From Serratia microhaemolytica (GTDB lineage: Bacteria > Pseudomonadota > Gammaproteobacteria > Enterobacterales > Enterobacteriaceae), in assembly GCF_004011885.1 (NCBI RefSeq), contig NZ_SBEF01000014.1, positions 1-64,000 on the forward strand: a stretch of DNA of 64,000 nt, written 5' to 3'. The notes below the pieces were generated by a model, which worked only from the letters and a program-made list of their open reading frames with translations, ran no database searches and was not told the origin of the DNA. Each line of letters starts with the position of its first letter. Position 1 is the first letter of the stretch. Shown in pieces: positions 30,018-40,208 of the stretch. Both the position numbers and the translations under genes were made by a program.

Positions 30018-33000
30018 GTGAGGCAACTACCAAGGCTGCTATTGACTGCCTGCGCGACGCTGACTGTTATTGTTGCATTGTTAATCAGTGGGTTGCGTTT
30101 ATTGTTGCCCGAGTTGGATCGCTATCGTCCGCAATTATTGATGCAGTTGGAAAAGGTGTTGTCGGTTCCGGTTGATGCTGATTTTATTCAAGGCAGTTGG
30201 CAGACCTTTGGACCCACCCTAGAAATGCGCAATCTGCGTGCTACGCTACCGAATGGTCACCTACAGATCGCACGCCTTACCCTGGCACTTGATGTTTGGC
30301 AATCACTGCTCGATTGGCGCTGGCAATTTCGTGATCTCACCTTCTATCAACTACAACTGGATATTACCGAACCCTTAGCTGGGGGAGGAGTGCCTAATTT
30401 CTCTGCTGGGAAAATAGGCGAGCTATTTCTGTTTCATTTTGATCACTTTGATCTGCGCAATAGTGGCGTCTCATTTTTTACCCCCTCAGGCCAACATGCG
30501 GTACTGCATATCCCACAACTCACCTGGCTCAACCGCGCTAACCGCCACCGAGCAGAGGGGCAGGTTAGTCTATCAACCTTCTACAACCACCATGGCGCAC
30601 TGGAACTGCGGCTTGATCTGCGTGATGAAGAGGGGTTGCTCAACAGCGGCACGATCTACCTAAAGGCCAATGATGTTGATATGAAACCGTGGTTCAGTCG
30701 CTGGTTAAAAAGTAACACAGGGCTGCAAAATGCCAACTTTAACCTCGCGATCTGGTTGCACCTTAGCGGTGGTGAAATACATGGTGGCGATGCATTACTG
30801 AGCCAAGGTATCGCTAGCTGGTTAGTGAACAGTCGCCAACACCAGCTTGAAGTCGATAACCTGGCATTAACACTCAGCCGACAACCGGATGGCTGGCAGT
30901 TGGATCTACCAGAACTGAATCTGAAAACGGATGGTCAACCTTGGCCTGCTGGTTCACTATCAGCATTATGGTTAACGCCGCTGAAAGACGCATCGTTGCG
31001 TGACGAACTACGGCTGCGCGCCTACGGTATCCAACTAGAACGGCTCTCTGCGTTGCTGCCAACGCTCTCATTTCTCAGCCCCAATCTGCTTGACCGTTGG
31101 CAGGATCTGCAACCAAAAGGCAAGTTACGTGCGCTAGCACTGGATATTCCGCTACAGCAGCCAAGACAGACCCGTTTTCAGGCCTGGTGGCAAGATCTCA
31201 GTTGGCAGCATTGGAAACTCCTGCCAGGGGCTGACCACTTTTCTGGAGCACTGGCTGGCAGTATTGAAGATGGCCGCTTGACGCTCGAACTACAGGATAG
31301 CACCTTACCGTATGGCAATCACTTTGCAGCACCACTTGAGATTAGCCAAGCGCATGGTGTCGTGAGCTGGCAATATGGCCCTCAAGGTTGGCAACTGTCA
31401 GGGAGAGCACTGGACGTACAAGCGAAATCGCTCTGGGTAAGAGGCGATTTCCACTATCTACATCCCAGCGCTGGAGAACCTTGGCTTGATATTTTGGCTG
31501 GCATCCATCTTTATGATGGAGCAGAAGCGTGGCGTTATTTTCCAAAATCTATTATGGGCAAACCGCTGGCCAGCTACCTTGGCAGCGCGATCCGGGCTGG
31601 CGTGGTTGAAAATGCTGCACTGATCCATGCGGGTAACCCACGCCAGTTTCCTTACGCCAACAATCAGGGACAATTTCAGGTTTATGTACCGCTACGCCAG
31701 GCAACATTCCAGTTTCAGCGCACTTGGCCAGCACTGCATGATCTGGCGATCGATCTTGATTTTCGCAATGCTGGTTTGTGGATGGTGGCAGCACAAACCA
31801 TGCTTGGCAACGTGACCGGTAGCAACATTCGTGCTGCGATACCGAATTACCTAAAACAGCAACTGATCATTGATGCCAACATTGCTGGGCAGGGGAATGA
31901 CATAAAAACCTATTTCCAGCAGACACCATTGAGGAATTCAGTCGCTGCTGCATTAGAACAGGTACAAGTGAGTGGTGCGGTGCAGGGCAACTTGCACCTG
32001 GATATTCCACTGAAAGGCGGGGGTGCCAACGCCAGTGGTGAAGTGACACTAAACAATAACAGCGTGTTGATTAACCCACTCAACAGCGAACTAAAGCAGG
32101 TCAGTGGCAAGTTTCGTTTTCACAATGCAACTCTCAGCAGCAGCAACCTAACCGCCACCTGGTTTGGCCAGCCACTGACACTCAGATTCGATACTGCGGC
32201 CAATCAGCACGAGTACCGGGTCAATTTGGCGCTGAATGGTGATTGGCACCTGGGCAACATCGCGGAACTACCACAACCGCTACGTCGGGCGCTGGCTGGC
32301 GAAGCCAGTTGGCGTAGCCAAGTGGCAATCAGACTGCCGTACCAAGCAGCAGCAAACTATAACATCACCCTAGATGCTGAATTAGAAAAAATAAGCAGCC
32401 AGCTACCCGCGCCGCTCAATAAAAAACCGGGAGTTCGCTTACCATTACATGCCACGGTAACCGGTGGCTTACAGGGATTTATGCTGCATGGTCGAGCCGC
32501 AGAGCGACATCAGTTTGCCAGTCAGTGGCAATTGGCTCCACAGCGTATCACGCTGCAACGAGCTGCCTGGGAGATGGCGACAGATTCGCCAGCAGCACTA
32601 CCTGAAATGAAAACCTTGATGCTCAATCTACCGGCTGTTGATCTTGACCACTGGTTGCAATTACTGCCATCGACAGCACAACCAACCGCTAATCGGAGTG
32701 AAGGGGTTCAGGGTGGTGGTAATGTTGGCATGTTCCATTTCCCAACCAATATGGTGCTTAATACCAAACGGTTAACCTTAGCTGGCCAAGTATGGAATGA
32801 CCTAAAACTGGTCATCAAGCAGCAACCGTCAGGAAAAAGGTTAAATGCCAAAGGGCAAGAATTGGATGGCTGGCTGACAATACCAGATCAAGGCCCGTGG
32901 CAAGCTGAGTTTGCCTACCTGTACTACAACCCGCAGTTTCCAGCCACACAGCCAGCAACAGAGAGTGAAGCACTGTCATTTCAATCTTGGCCCTCAATCA

Positions 33001-33815
33001 ATTTTCGCTGCCAGTCATGCTGGTTGTTGGGGCAAAACCTCGGCCAGGTCAGTGCGGAGATCCAACATCGGGGCGATAGCCTACTGTTGGAACAGGGGCT
33101 ACTCGACACAGGCTATGGTCGCCTGCGAGTACGTGGTTCCTGGCAACAGGGCCGACAGGGTGAACGTAGCGCATTCCAAGGCACGCTAGAGGGCACAAAC
33201 ATCGAACAGAGTGCCGATTTTTTTGGTGTTATTATCCCAATACAAGAAGCGCCTTACGACATCGGCTTTAATCTATACTGGTCTGGACGTCCCTGGCAGC
33301 CACAAATCGATACACTGCATGGCAGCATCAATTTTGCGCTGGGGAAAGGAGAAATTGACAGTATTGGTGCTGGTCGTGCCGGGCGTTTGCTGCGCTTAAT
33401 CAGCTTTGATGCATTGCTACGCAAATTGCAGCTCGACTTTCGCGACACTTTTGGCCGTGGTTTCTACTTTGACTCCATACGCGGCGACATTCGTGTTAAA
33501 AATGGCATACTGCATACTAACAATTTGCTGGTTGATGGTCTGTTGGCGGATATCGCCATGCGTGGTCAAATCGACCTAGTGAAACGACAGGTAGCTATGC
33601 AAGCGGTGATTGCGCCCGAGCTCTCGGCGACGGTGGGGGTTGCTGCTGCGTTTGTCATTAACCCGATTGTCGGTGCTGCAGTGTTTGCGGCATCAAAAGT
33701 TCTGACACCTTTATGGAGCAAAATATCGTTTATTCGCTATGACATCAGCGGCAGCCTCGAACAGCCAACCATCAACGAGGTGCTGCGCCAGCCGAAGGAG
33801 GAGCAAGCGCCGTGA
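30018..33815 (+). CDS. yhdP: AsmA-like phospholipid transport protein YhdP
   Basis: YhdP is a very large periplasmic bridge protein that, with TamB and YdbH, carries phospholipids to the outer membrane. The start is taken as GTG at 30018: AAGGGG lies eight bases upstream, and VRQLPRLLLTACATL is the family N-terminus. This gives 1265 residues, one fewer than E. coli. A membrane anchor occupies about residues 8-28. The long beta-groove domain (DUF3971) follows, then the C-terminal AsmA_2 region (RLLRLISFDALLRKLQLDFRDTFGRGFYFDSIRGDI and PIVGAAVFAASKVL). An upstream in-frame ATG at 29964 is less likely. It overlaps the next gene. Confidence 0.93.
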   Translation: MRQLPRLLLTACATLTVIVALLISGLRLLLPELDRYRPQLLMQLEKVLSVPVDADFIQGSWQTFGPTLEMRNLRATLPNGHLQIARLTLALDVWQSLLDWRWQFRDLTFYQLQLDITEPLAGGGVPNFSAGKIGELFLFHFDHFDLRNSGVSFFTPSGQHAVLHIPQLTWLNRANRHRAEGQVSLSTFYNHHGALELRLDLRDEEGLLNSGTIYLKANDVDMKPWFSRWLKSNTGLQNANFNLAIWLHLSGGEIHGGDALLSQGIASWLVNSRQHQLEVDNLALTLSRQPDGWQLDLPELNLKTDGQPWPAGSLSALWLTPLKDASLRDELRLRAYGIQLERLSALLPTLSFLSPNLLDRWQDLQPKGKLRALALDIPLQQPRQTRFQAWWQDLSWQHWKLLPGADHFSGALAGSIEDGRLTLELQDSTLPYGNHFAAPLEISQAHGVVSWQYGPQGWQLSGRALDVQAKSLWVRGDFHYLHPSAGEPWLDILAGIHLYDGAEAWRYFPKSIMGKPLASYLGSAIRAGVVENAALIHAGNPRQFPYANNQGQFQVYVPLRQATFQFQRTWPALHDLAIDLDFRNAGLWMVAAQTMLGNVTGSNIRAAIPNYLKQQLIIDANIAGQGNDIKTYFQQTPLRNSVAAALEQVQVSGAVQGNLHLDIPLKGGGANASGEVTLNNNSVLINPLNSELKQVSGKFRFHNATLSSSNLTATWFGQPLTLRFDTAANQHEYRVNLALNGDWHLGNIAELPQPLRRALAGEASWRSQVAIRLPYQAAANYNITLDAELEKISSQLPAPLNKKPGVRLPLHATVTGGLQGFMLHGRAAERHQFASQWQLAPQRITLQRAAWEMATDSPAALPEMKTLMLNLPAVDLDHWLQLLPSTAQPTANRSEGVQGGGNVGMFHFPTNMVLNTKRLTLAGQVWNDLKLVIKQQPSGKRLNAKGQELDGWLTIPDQGPWQAEFAYLYYNPQFPATQPATESEALSFQSWPSINFRCQSCWLLGQNLGQVSAEIQHRGDSLLLEQGLLDTGYGRLRVRGSWQQGRQGERSAFQGTLEGTNIEQSADFFGVIIPIQEAPYDIGFNLYWSGRPWQPQIDTLHGSINFALGKGEIDSIGAGRAGRLLRLISFDALLRKLQLDFRDTFGRGFYFDSIRGDIRVKNGILHTNNLLVDGLLADIAMRGQIDLVKRQVAMQAVIAPELSATVGVAAAFVINPIVGAAVFAASKVLTPLWSKISFIRYDISGSLEQPTINEVLRQPKEEQAP

Positions 33816-34702
33816 AAAATGCTAATGTTGCATTATTACAATTATGTAGTGGCGGCCAGGTGCGCGATAACCTGGCCCAGATAGAACAGCAAATTAAACA
33901 CCTGAATGCAGGCATCAGGTTGGTAATGACACCTGAAAATGCCCTGTTATTTGCCAACTCAGCGAGCTACCGCCAACACGCGGAAGCCCAAGGTGATGGC
34001 CCACTGCAACAAGCGGTACGCGATATAGCACGGCGTTATGGTGTATGGCTATTGGTGGGTTCAATGCCACTGATCAGCCGAGAGGATAGCCAGAGCATCA
34101 CCAGCAGTAGCCTACTGTTTGATGATCAAGGTGAAATCCGTGCCCGCTATGACAAGATGCATATGTTTGATGTTGAAATCAATGATATGCATGCTCACTA
34201 TCGCGAGTCTGACACCTATCGTCATGGCCAGCACCTAACCGTTGTTGATACTCCGGTAGGGCGTCTTGGTATGACCATCTGCTACGATTTACGTTTTCCC
34301 GGACTGTTTCAGGCGCTGCGAGCCCAAGGTGCTGAATTGATCTCGGTACCGGCAGCCTTTACTCGCGTGACAGGTGAAGCACATTGGGAAGTTTTATTGC
34401 GAGCGCGAGCGATAGAGAACCAGTGCATTATTTTGGCACCAGCCCAAGTTGGCCGACACGATGCAACACGTCGAACCTGGGGACACTCAATTGCGATTGA
34501 TAGCTGGGGCAATGTACTGACACAGAATGCTGATGCTGTTTCTGCGTTAAAAGTACGCGTTGATACCAGCAAGTTGAATACTATTCGTATGCAGATGCCA
34601 GTGATGCAGCACAATCGCTTCCAACCACAATTAGTGGAACCGCAATCGGCTGAACCACAATCAGTAGCTGCGACTACAATCCCAGACGTTAGTAAAGAGT
34701 GA
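33812..34702 (+). CDS. Carbon-nitrogen hydrolase (Nit1-like, probable deaminated-glutathione amidase)
   Basis: This 296-residue protein belongs to the nitrilase superfamily and is closest to the Nit1/YbeM branch, which hydrolyses deaminated glutathione formed by transaminase side reactions. The catalytic triad is visible: Glu in MTPENALLF, Lys in [10 protein letters not shown] and Cys in [16 protein letters not shown] start overlaps the yhdP stop (GTGA). The C-terminal tail has a short tandem repeat of the type EPQSAEPQS. The order yhdP-nit-tldD is, as I recall, common in Yersinia and Serratia. Substrate assignment is by family, not by direct evidence. Confidence 0.87.
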   Translation: MKNANVALLQLCSGGQVRDNLAQIEQQIKHLNAGIRLVMTPENALLFANSASYRQHAEAQGDGPLQQAVRDIARRYGVWLLVGSMPLISREDSQSITSSSLLFDDQGEIRARYDKMHMFDVEINDMHAHYRESDTYRHGQHLTVVDTPVGRLGMTICYDLRFPGLFQALRAQGAELISVPAAFTRVTGEAHWEVLLRARAIENQCIILAPAQVGRHDATRRTWGHSIAIDSWGNVLTQNADAVSALKVRVDTSKLNTIRMQMPVMQHNRFQPQLVEPQSAEPQSVAATTIPDVSKE

Positions 34703-34709
34703 ACAGAAT

Positions 34710-36155
34710 ATGAGCCTGACCTTTGTCAGTGAACAGCTACTGGCTGTGAACAACCTAAGCCATCAAGATCTTTTTTCTACCTTAGAACAGTTAAGCGAAC
34801 GCCGGATCGATTACGCTGATCTCTATTTTCAATCCAGTTACCACGAGGCTTGGGTGATTGAAGATCGCATCATCAAAGAGGGCTCATACAATATTGATCA
34901 GGGTGTCGGTGTACGTGCCGTGAGTGGCGAAAAAACCGGCTTTGCCTACGCGGATCAACTGACACTGAATGCTCTGCAACAGAGCGCCCAAGCAGCGCGC
35001 AGCATTGTGCGCGAAAAGGGCAACGGCAAAGTCCATACTCTGCAAGCAGTAAATTACGCACCGCTCTACCCAGCGCTGGATCCGCTACAGAGTTTGTCAC
35101 GGGATCAGAAAATTGCGCTGTTACAGCGTATAGATCAAGTTGCTCGTGCGGAAGATAAACGGGTACAGGAAGTAACAGCCAGTATCAGCGGCGTCTATGA
35201 ACTGGTGCTGGTTGCGGCAACCGATGGAACACTGGCGGCTGATGTTCGTCCATTAGTGCGCTGTTCGGTCAGCGTACTGGTTGAACAGGATGGTAAACGT
35301 GAGCGCGGTGCCAGTGGTGGCGGTGGACGTTATGGCTATGACCAGTTTTTGTCCATCGATGCCGGTGAAGTGCGAGCAGAACGCTACGCAAAAGAAGCAG
35401 TACGCCTGGCATTGATCAATCTATCAGCGATTGACGCTCCAGCCGGAAGTATGCCCGTGGTATTAGGTGCTGGTTGGCCGGGCGTGCTATTGCATGAAGC
35501 GGTCGGGCATGGTCTAGAAGGAGACTTCAACCGCCGTGGTAATTCGCTGTTTAGCAATCGGGTTGGCCAACGGGTGTCCTCTGAGTTATGCACCGTGGTT
35601 GATGATGGCACTCTGTTAGGACGTCGAGGTTCGGTAGCGATTGATGATGAAGGTGTGCCTGGGCAATACAATGTACTGATTGAAAATGGTATTTTAAAAC
35701 GATATCTGCAAGATAAACTTAACGCTCGCCTGATGGGGGTTGCCCCGACCGGTAACGGCCGCCGCGAGTCGTATGCTCACCTGCCAATGCCACGCATGAC
35801 CAACACCTATTTACTGGCCGGGAAATCGACGCCGGAGGAGATTATCGCCAGTGTTGATTATGGACTCTACGCGCCTAATTTTGGCGGCGGACAGGTAGAT
35901 ATCACCTCGGGTAAATTTGTTTTCTCAACGTCTGAAGCCTATCTGATCGAAAAAGGCCGCATCAGCAAGCCAGTGAAAGGAGCAACGCTGATCGGTTCGG
36001 GCATTGAAACAATGCAGAAAATCGTGATGGTCGGCAATGATCTGGCACTTGATAACGGAGTGGGAGTCTGCGGTAAAGAGGGGCAGAGTGTGCCAGTAGG
36101 TGTTGGTCAACCCACTTTAAAAGTGGAGTCATTAATTGTCGGCGGGACGGCATAG
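34710..36155 (+). CDS. tldD: Metalloprotease TldD
   Basis: TldD and TldE form a heterodimeric zinc protease that processes microcin B17, CcdA and other unfolded peptides. The 481-residue TldD equals the E. coli length. The zinc motif [11 protein letters not shown] is intact, as are [47 protein letters not shown] and the C-terminal [19 protein letters not shown]. It ends the csrD-tldD block; the accessory vgrG island begins 457 bases later. Confidence 0.96.
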   Translation: MSLTFVSEQLLAVNNLSHQDLFSTLEQLSERRIDYADLYFQSSYHEAWVIEDRIIKEGSYNIDQGVGVRAVSGEKTGFAYADQLTLNALQQSAQAARSIVREKGNGKVHTLQAVNYAPLYPALDPLQSLSRDQKIALLQRIDQVARAEDKRVQEVTASISGVYELVLVAATDGTLAADVRPLVRCSVSVLVEQDGKRERGASGGGGRYGYDQFLSIDAGEVRAERYAKEAVRLALINLSAIDAPAGSMPVVLGAGWPGVLLHEAVGHGLEGDFNRRGNSLFSNRVGQRVSSELCTVVDDGTLLGRRGSVAIDDEGVPGQYNVLIENGILKRYLQDKLNARLMGVAPTGNGRRESYAHLPMPRMTNTYLLAGKSTPEEIIASVDYGLYAPNFGGGQVDITSGKFVFSTSEAYLIEKGRISKPVKGATLIGSGIETMQKIVMVGNDLALDNGVGVCGKEGQSVPVGVGQPTLKVESLIVGGTA

Positions 36156-36612
36156 CGCTAATTTACTAGCGCACTGAAACGAATAATCATCATCAATCTC
36201 TGTGTATTCAACAGGTAGTGCCTGTGCCTGATTGATTTTTCACCAGGGATGGTGATTGGATACAGGCTCAAGTCGAGTCGCAGCGTGTCATTCAATCGCG
36301 ATTGGCACGATGAACATCATGGATCCGCGTTGGTGTGCTGTTCAGCGCACTCAACACCATGACAGCGCTGCAACCGTCAGCGGGGGATAACGATCACCTG
36401 AATCTCACAGCCAGACACCCTGTATTAACGTAGGGTAAGAGAACCAGTTTCTTTGCATGCAACTGCGTGATTTAATCCCAGAACAGTGATTAAACTATCG
36501 TCTCAGTTAGGCTTTTTAGCCGTTGCGGTATCGACCATCACTCACCGTGATCAGAACCACTAAAACCAAGTCATTTACACGTATAATCAACGTGATAACA
36601 GGGAACGGGAAC
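36156..36612. other. Gene-free region between tldD and vgrG
   Basis: No gene is seen in this 457-base gap, where the ancestral block ends and the accessory island begins. A six-pair palindrome gcgcta/tagcgc (36155-36172) touches the tldD stop and may be its terminator, though no T tract follows. A further weak hairpin, cacc/ggtg, lies near 36240. An open frame from 36523 runs into vgrG but has no homology to it. Confidence 0.45.
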
Positions 36613-39249
36613 ATGAGCACTCAAGCCAGTGGATTGCAATTCACCCTTAGCGCCGGAGGCCAACCGGCAGGCACCTTCGCCGTAGTCGATTTCACCCTGC
36701 ACGAACACTATTCTTCACTGTTTGAACTGGAACTTAACCTCGCCAGCGCCAACCCGGCGGTTGATTTTGATGCGGTGCTTGATCGCGGGGCGACACTCTC
36801 GGTCTGGCGCGACGGCGTGCTGCAACGCACCGTTTCCGGCATTGTCACCTGCTTTCAACAGGGCGACAGCGGCTTCCAGCAAACCCGCTACCGCATGGAA
36901 GTACGCCCCAGCCTGTGGCGCTTGAGCCTGTGCCGTAACTCACGCATCTTCCAGCTTGAGACGATCGAGCAGATCATCAGCAAACTGCTGCGTGAAGCGC
37001 AAATCGTCGACTATGCCTTTGGCCTGCGCCACCCGCACCCAGCACGCGAATTCTGTGTGCAGTATCAAGAGAGTGACCTCGCGTTTATCCAGCGCCTGGC
37101 CGCCGAAGAGGGCATCTTCTTCTATTTTGAGTTCAACCAGGGCCGCCATACCGTAGTGTTTGCCGATGACTGCGGCATCATCCGGAAAAAAGCCAGCCTG
37201 CCGTACAACCCGAACGTCGCGGCACAAGCCAACGAGTTGTGCGTCAACCGCTTCATTTGCAGCGCGCAAGTGCGCCCGGCGGAGGTGCAACTGAAGGATC
37301 ACACCTTCAAAAACCCGCGCTGGGATGCGACATTCACCCAACAGGCCAGCGGTGAAATCGCTCAGCGTCGCAGTTACCAACAGTTTGATTTTCCTGGTCG
37401 CTTCAAAGATCAGCAGCACGGCAAAGACTTCACCCGCTACCGGCTGGAGGCGCTGCGCAACGACGCCCGCTTGGGGCGCGGCCACAGCAACGACTTCCGC
37501 CTGCAACCTGGCATTCTCCTGACGCTGAGCCAGCACCCGCGCGCTGACCTGAACGGCGACTGGCAACTGATCGCCACCCGCCACAGCGGCCAACAACCGC
37601 AAGCGATGGAGCAGGAAGCCGGCGAGCAAGGCACCCACCTCACCAGCGAGTTCCAGTTTATCCCGCGCACCCAGACCTGGCGGCCAACGCCACTGCCGAA
37701 ACCGGTCATCGACGGGCCACATCTGGCCAAGGTAGTCGGCCCCGGCAACGAAGAGATCTTCTGCGATGAACATGGCCGCATCCGCGTGCAGTTCCGTTGG
37801 GATCGCTACGGCAACAGCGACGACCACAGCTCATGCTGGATCCGCGTCAGCCAGCCGTGGGCAGGACAAGGCTGGGGCATGATCGCCATCCCGCGCGTCG
37901 GCCAGGAAGTGGTGATCCACTTCCTGCACGGCGATCCGGATCAACCGATGGTCACCGGCCGCACCTATCATGCGGTCAACCGCGCCGCGCTGAAACTGCC
38001 GATGGCGAAAACCCAGATGGTGCTGCGTAGCAAAACCCACAAAGGCGAAGGCTACAACGAACTGCGCTTTGAAGATGCCAAGGGCATGGAAGGCCTATTC
38101 CTGCGTGCCCAGCGCGACATGACCACCCAAGTGCTCAACAACCGCGTCACCGAAGTGGGGGCTAACCACATCGAAACGGTGCGACAAAATCAGCAGATTG
38201 AGATTGGCCAACATTATCACTTCACCGCGCACGGCAACCACACCCTCACGGTTCAGGGCGATCAACACACCAAGATCAACGGCCAACAGCAACGCACGGT
38301 ACAACAGGTGCTGGAACTGGCCTCGGCGCGCGGCATTCGGCTGGAGAGCGGCGCATCGGCACTGGAACTGCACGCCGACGGCCGTATCAGCCTGCACGGC
38401 AAAAACTTCAACATTTATGCCACACACAACGGCCAGATCACCGCCAGCCAAGCGCTCGATCTCAACGATGAACAGCAGCTTGCCGAAGCCAGCCAGTGGA
38501 TAAAAAATGCGTTTGCTGGCCAGCCATTAACGGTCGAAACCGGCGCTAATGTCACACCGGAAGCGGCTGCCGCGGCAAGCACCACAGCGGACGGCGAGCA
38601 CAACCGCACTGAACCGACATTGAGCACACTCAACAGTGCAGCGGTGGGGCGATTGCTGGCCGCCGGTGCGCTGTATCACCAAAACCCAGAGACCTTTGCC
38701 ACTATAGCCGAACAGTTGGGCGGCGAAGCGCTCGACGCTTATCATGCTGATTACCAAGACCCACGCTCCCAGGAGGCCATCAGCCAGCTCTCAACCTTGG
38801 TCGATTTTGTCCCGGTGGTCGGCGATATTAAAGGCTTTGCCGAAGCGGAAGACACGCTCGATTTTCTCGCTGCCGCCATCGGCGTGATCCCGGTTGTCGG
38901 CGACGCCGCTGGCAAAGCGCTGAAAGCAGCGAAACAAGCACTGAAAAAAGGCGATAAGCTGAATCAAAAGCAAGAAAGTGCTATCAAAAAGATTGATAAC
39001 ACAATAAAACACTCCATAAAGGACCATGATATTACTGGAACACTTAAAGATATGGAGGGGACACCTGTACCCAAAAAGGAAGGAGGATATTGGGATCACA
39101 TGCAAGAAATGCAAAATACACTGAGGGGATTAAGGAAGCATGCAGACACACTGAAAAATGTAAATAATCCAGATGCTCAGGCAGCATATAACAGAGCAAC
39201 CAATGCCATCAATAGAATTGAATCCGCAATAAAGGGGTATGGTATATGA
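36613..39249 (+). CDS. vgrG: VgrG spike protein with C-terminal toxin domain (evolved type VI effector)
   Basis: VgrG trimers form the tip of the type VI secretion needle; this one carries a cargo. The 878 residues run as follows. A gp27-like hub occupies 1 to about 350. The gp5-like OB fold ([18 protein letters not shown], then [26 protein letters not shown]) occupies about 382-460, and the beta-helical spike lies at about 470-625. A helical linker follows. A pretoxin region at about 721-780 has two copies of a PVVGD-type motif ([26 protein letters not shown]). The toxin is about 780-878. The toxin end ([20 protein letters not shown]..) resembles polymorphic toxin type 28, which I recall as an RNase domain. 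The body is GC-rich (39 of 60 in row 37801-37860) and the toxin AT-rich (22 of 60 in row 39001-39060). ATG at 36613 has an acggga site. Confidence 0.88.
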   Translation: MSTQASGLQFTLSAGGQPAGTFAVVDFTLHEHYSSLFELELNLASANPAVDFDAVLDRGATLSVWRDGVLQRTVSGIVTCFQQGDSGFQQTRYRMEVRPSLWRLSLCRNSRIFQLETIEQIISKLLREAQIVDYAFGLRHPHPAREFCVQYQESDLAFIQRLAAEEGIFFYFEFNQGRHTVVFADDCGIIRKKASLPYNPNVAAQANELCVNRFICSAQVRPAEVQLKDHTFKNPRWDATFTQQASGEIAQRRSYQQFDFPGRFKDQQHGKDFTRYRLEALRNDARLGRGHSNDFRLQPGILLTLSQHPRADLNGDWQLIATRHSGQQPQAMEQEAGEQGTHLTSEFQFIPRTQTWRPTPLPKPVIDGPHLAKVVGPGNEEIFCDEHGRIRVQFRWDRYGNSDDHSSCWIRVSQPWAGQGWGMIAIPRVGQEVVIHFLHGDPDQPMVTGRTYHAVNRAALKLPMAKTQMVLRSKTHKGEGYNELRFEDAKGMEGLFLRAQRDMTTQVLNNRVTEVGANHIETVRQNQQIEIGQHYHFTAHGNHTLTVQGDQHTKINGQQQRTVQQVLELASARGIRLESGASALELHADGRISLHGKNFNIYATHNGQITASQALDLNDEQQLAEASQWIKNAFAGQPLTVETGANVTPEAAAAASTTADGEHNRTEPTLSTLNSAAVGRLLAAGALYHQNPETFATIAEQLGGEALDAYHADYQDPRSQEAISQLSTLVDFVPVVGDIKGFAEAEDTLDFLAAAIGVIPVVGDAAGKALKAAKQALKKGDKLNQKQESAIKKIDNTIKHSIKDHDITGTLKDMEGTPVPKKEGGYWDHMQEMQNTLRGLRKHADTLKNVNNPDAQAAYNRATNAINRIESAIKGYGI

Positions 39250-39632
39250 CAACTTTCCGTGACTTGTTAGGAAACATAAATTCAACGAAAGAACCTAGCC
39301 GACAGTCTTCACTTGAATTGTGGTTTGAACAGATTATCGACATACCTATCGATAGTCTAGATGTAGAGGATATTTGCCGTGCGATCCGACAAAAACTGTG
39401 TATTGCTCAATTGATGCCAAGGGTATTGACGATAATTGATGAGAATCCATTAGCCGGTGAATACTATGATGGAGAACTTATAGCTGCTCTATCAACGATT
39501 AAAAGAGAGGAACTGGAGGATAAGGAACATATTTTTATACAGATAAAGCAACTTATAAATGCGTTGGATCTTCTGACTATTGATGAGGATGTACGGAAGG
39601 ATATATTAAAAATAAATAAAATAATCAGTTAG
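39246..39632 (+). CDS. Immunity protein for the VgrG toxin (CdiI-type)
   Basis: This 128-residue protein begins inside the vgrG stop codon (ATGA overlap), the usual place of a cognate immunity gene. The segment [27 protein letters not shown] and [20 protein letters not shown] match, as I recall, a CdiI family of contact-dependent inhibition immunity proteins (CdiI_2). No signal peptide or membrane helix is present, so it should act in the cytoplasm, which fits a cytoplasmic nuclease target. It shares the AT-rich composition of the toxin end (21 G+C of 60 in row 39481-39540), suggesting the two were acquired together. The family match is from memory. Confidence 0.78.
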   Translation: MTTFRDLLGNINSTKEPSRQSSLELWFEQIIDIPIDSLDVEDICRAIRQKLCIAQLMPRVLTIIDENPLAGEYYDGELIAALSTIKREELEDKEHIFIQIKQLINALDLLTIDEDVRKDILKINKIIS

Positions 39633-39762
39633 TTACCAAAATATCAAGCCTGCAGCTTAGGGGGTTGCTCAGGGCAAGATTACGAATATTTTTTAACCAA
39701 CGCAATGGCAGTATTGACGTAAATTGTAGAGCATGATCTTATACTCTCTTGGGGAGACAATC

Positions 39763-39834
39763 ATGTACCTTGATGCATTTATTCAACATTTTTCAGAAAT
39801 CGAAGACAGTCGTCAATCCAGGGCAAACGCATGA
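39763..39834 (+). pseudogene. Transposase stub, ISAs1/H-repeat family
   Basis: The frame MYLDAFIQHFSEIEDSRQS resembles the conserved N-terminus of ISAs1-family transposases (typically ..HFS.IEDxRQSWKVEHKL). It starts 93 bases from the outer terminus, as expected for an intact IS. It breaks at the exact point where the inner terminus (cagggcaa, 39819) begins, then reads four foreign codons to a TGA. The rest of the transposase is absent. Confidence 0.7.
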
Positions 39835-39898
39835 ACGTTTTTTAATCGATTATTAACTAAAGTTTGTTCTGTGCCACAATACGAGGGGCCAGGTAGTT

Positions 39899-39993
39899 CC
39901 CTCCCCTTAATAAGGGGAGGGTTAGGGTGGGGTGTTAACGCATTTGATTATTTTGAAATACCCCCTCCCAGCCTCCCCCTTTGCAGGGGGAGG
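39899..39993. repeat. GC-rich palindromic insert inside the IS relic
   Basis: Two strong hairpins flank a central AT-rich spacer. Left: ccctcccctt (39899-39908) with aaggggaggg (39912-39921). Right: cctccccc (39972-39979) with gggggagg (39986-39993). The left half ends gttagggtggggt and the right half begins accccctcccagcc, so the halves also pair with each other imperfectly. The form is that of a small interspersed palindromic repeat. No coding potential. Confidence 0.65.
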
Positions 39994-40118
39994 AGCGAGA
40001 CAATGCTTTTGCTTTGATAAGGGGAAAAACATCAACACGTGCTCAGGTCAAATACTGTTTTTGGTTAAAAAACGTTCGTGATCTTGCCCTGTGCTGATTA
40101 CCGAGACTCCATTCAAAT

Positions 40119-40208
40119 GAGGTAATTAGCCAACTCTCAACCTTGGCCGATTTTGTCCCGGTGGTCGGTGATATTAAAGGCTTTGCCGAAGCGGGAGACA
40201 CGCCTTAA
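40119..40208 (+). pseudogene. Displaced fragment of a second vgrG pretoxin region
   Basis: Bases 40119-40203 align without gaps to vgrG positions 38773-38857, with 7 differences in 85 bases. In the same frame it reads [29 protein letters not shown] and then stops at TAA. It is therefore a real remnant of a homologous VgrG tail, not chance. It has no start codon or ribosome site. The fragment may be the leftover of an older toxin module displaced when the present one was acquired. Confidence 0.85.

Larger units (their letters stand above)
39670..40091. mobile_element. Deleted ISAs1/H-repeat-family insertion element (non-autonomous relic)
   Basis: The ends are 29-base terminal inverted repeats (39670-39698 and 40063-40091) beginning cagggcaagat, with only three mismatches between them. 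A third copy of the terminus lies inside at 39819-39847 in the same orientation as the left end. The interior keeps only the first 19 codons of a transposase. The element is 422 bases, far shorter than an intact ISAs1-type element (about 1.2 kb as I recall). A four-base tgct occurs directly outside both ends; longer target duplication is not evident. H-repeats of this family accompany Rhs loci in E. coli. Confidence 0.75.

Noticed and set aside
36940-37827. 295-codon open frame on the minus strand
   Set aside because: It lies entirely within vgrG, whose GC-rich codons keep the opposite strand free of stops. No ribosome site or family similarity; composition is repetitive Ala/Val/Leu.
39662-40099. 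Target-site duplication around the IS relic
   Set aside because: Only tgct is repeated directly outside both ends; ISAs1-type elements make longer duplications, and four bases may be chance.
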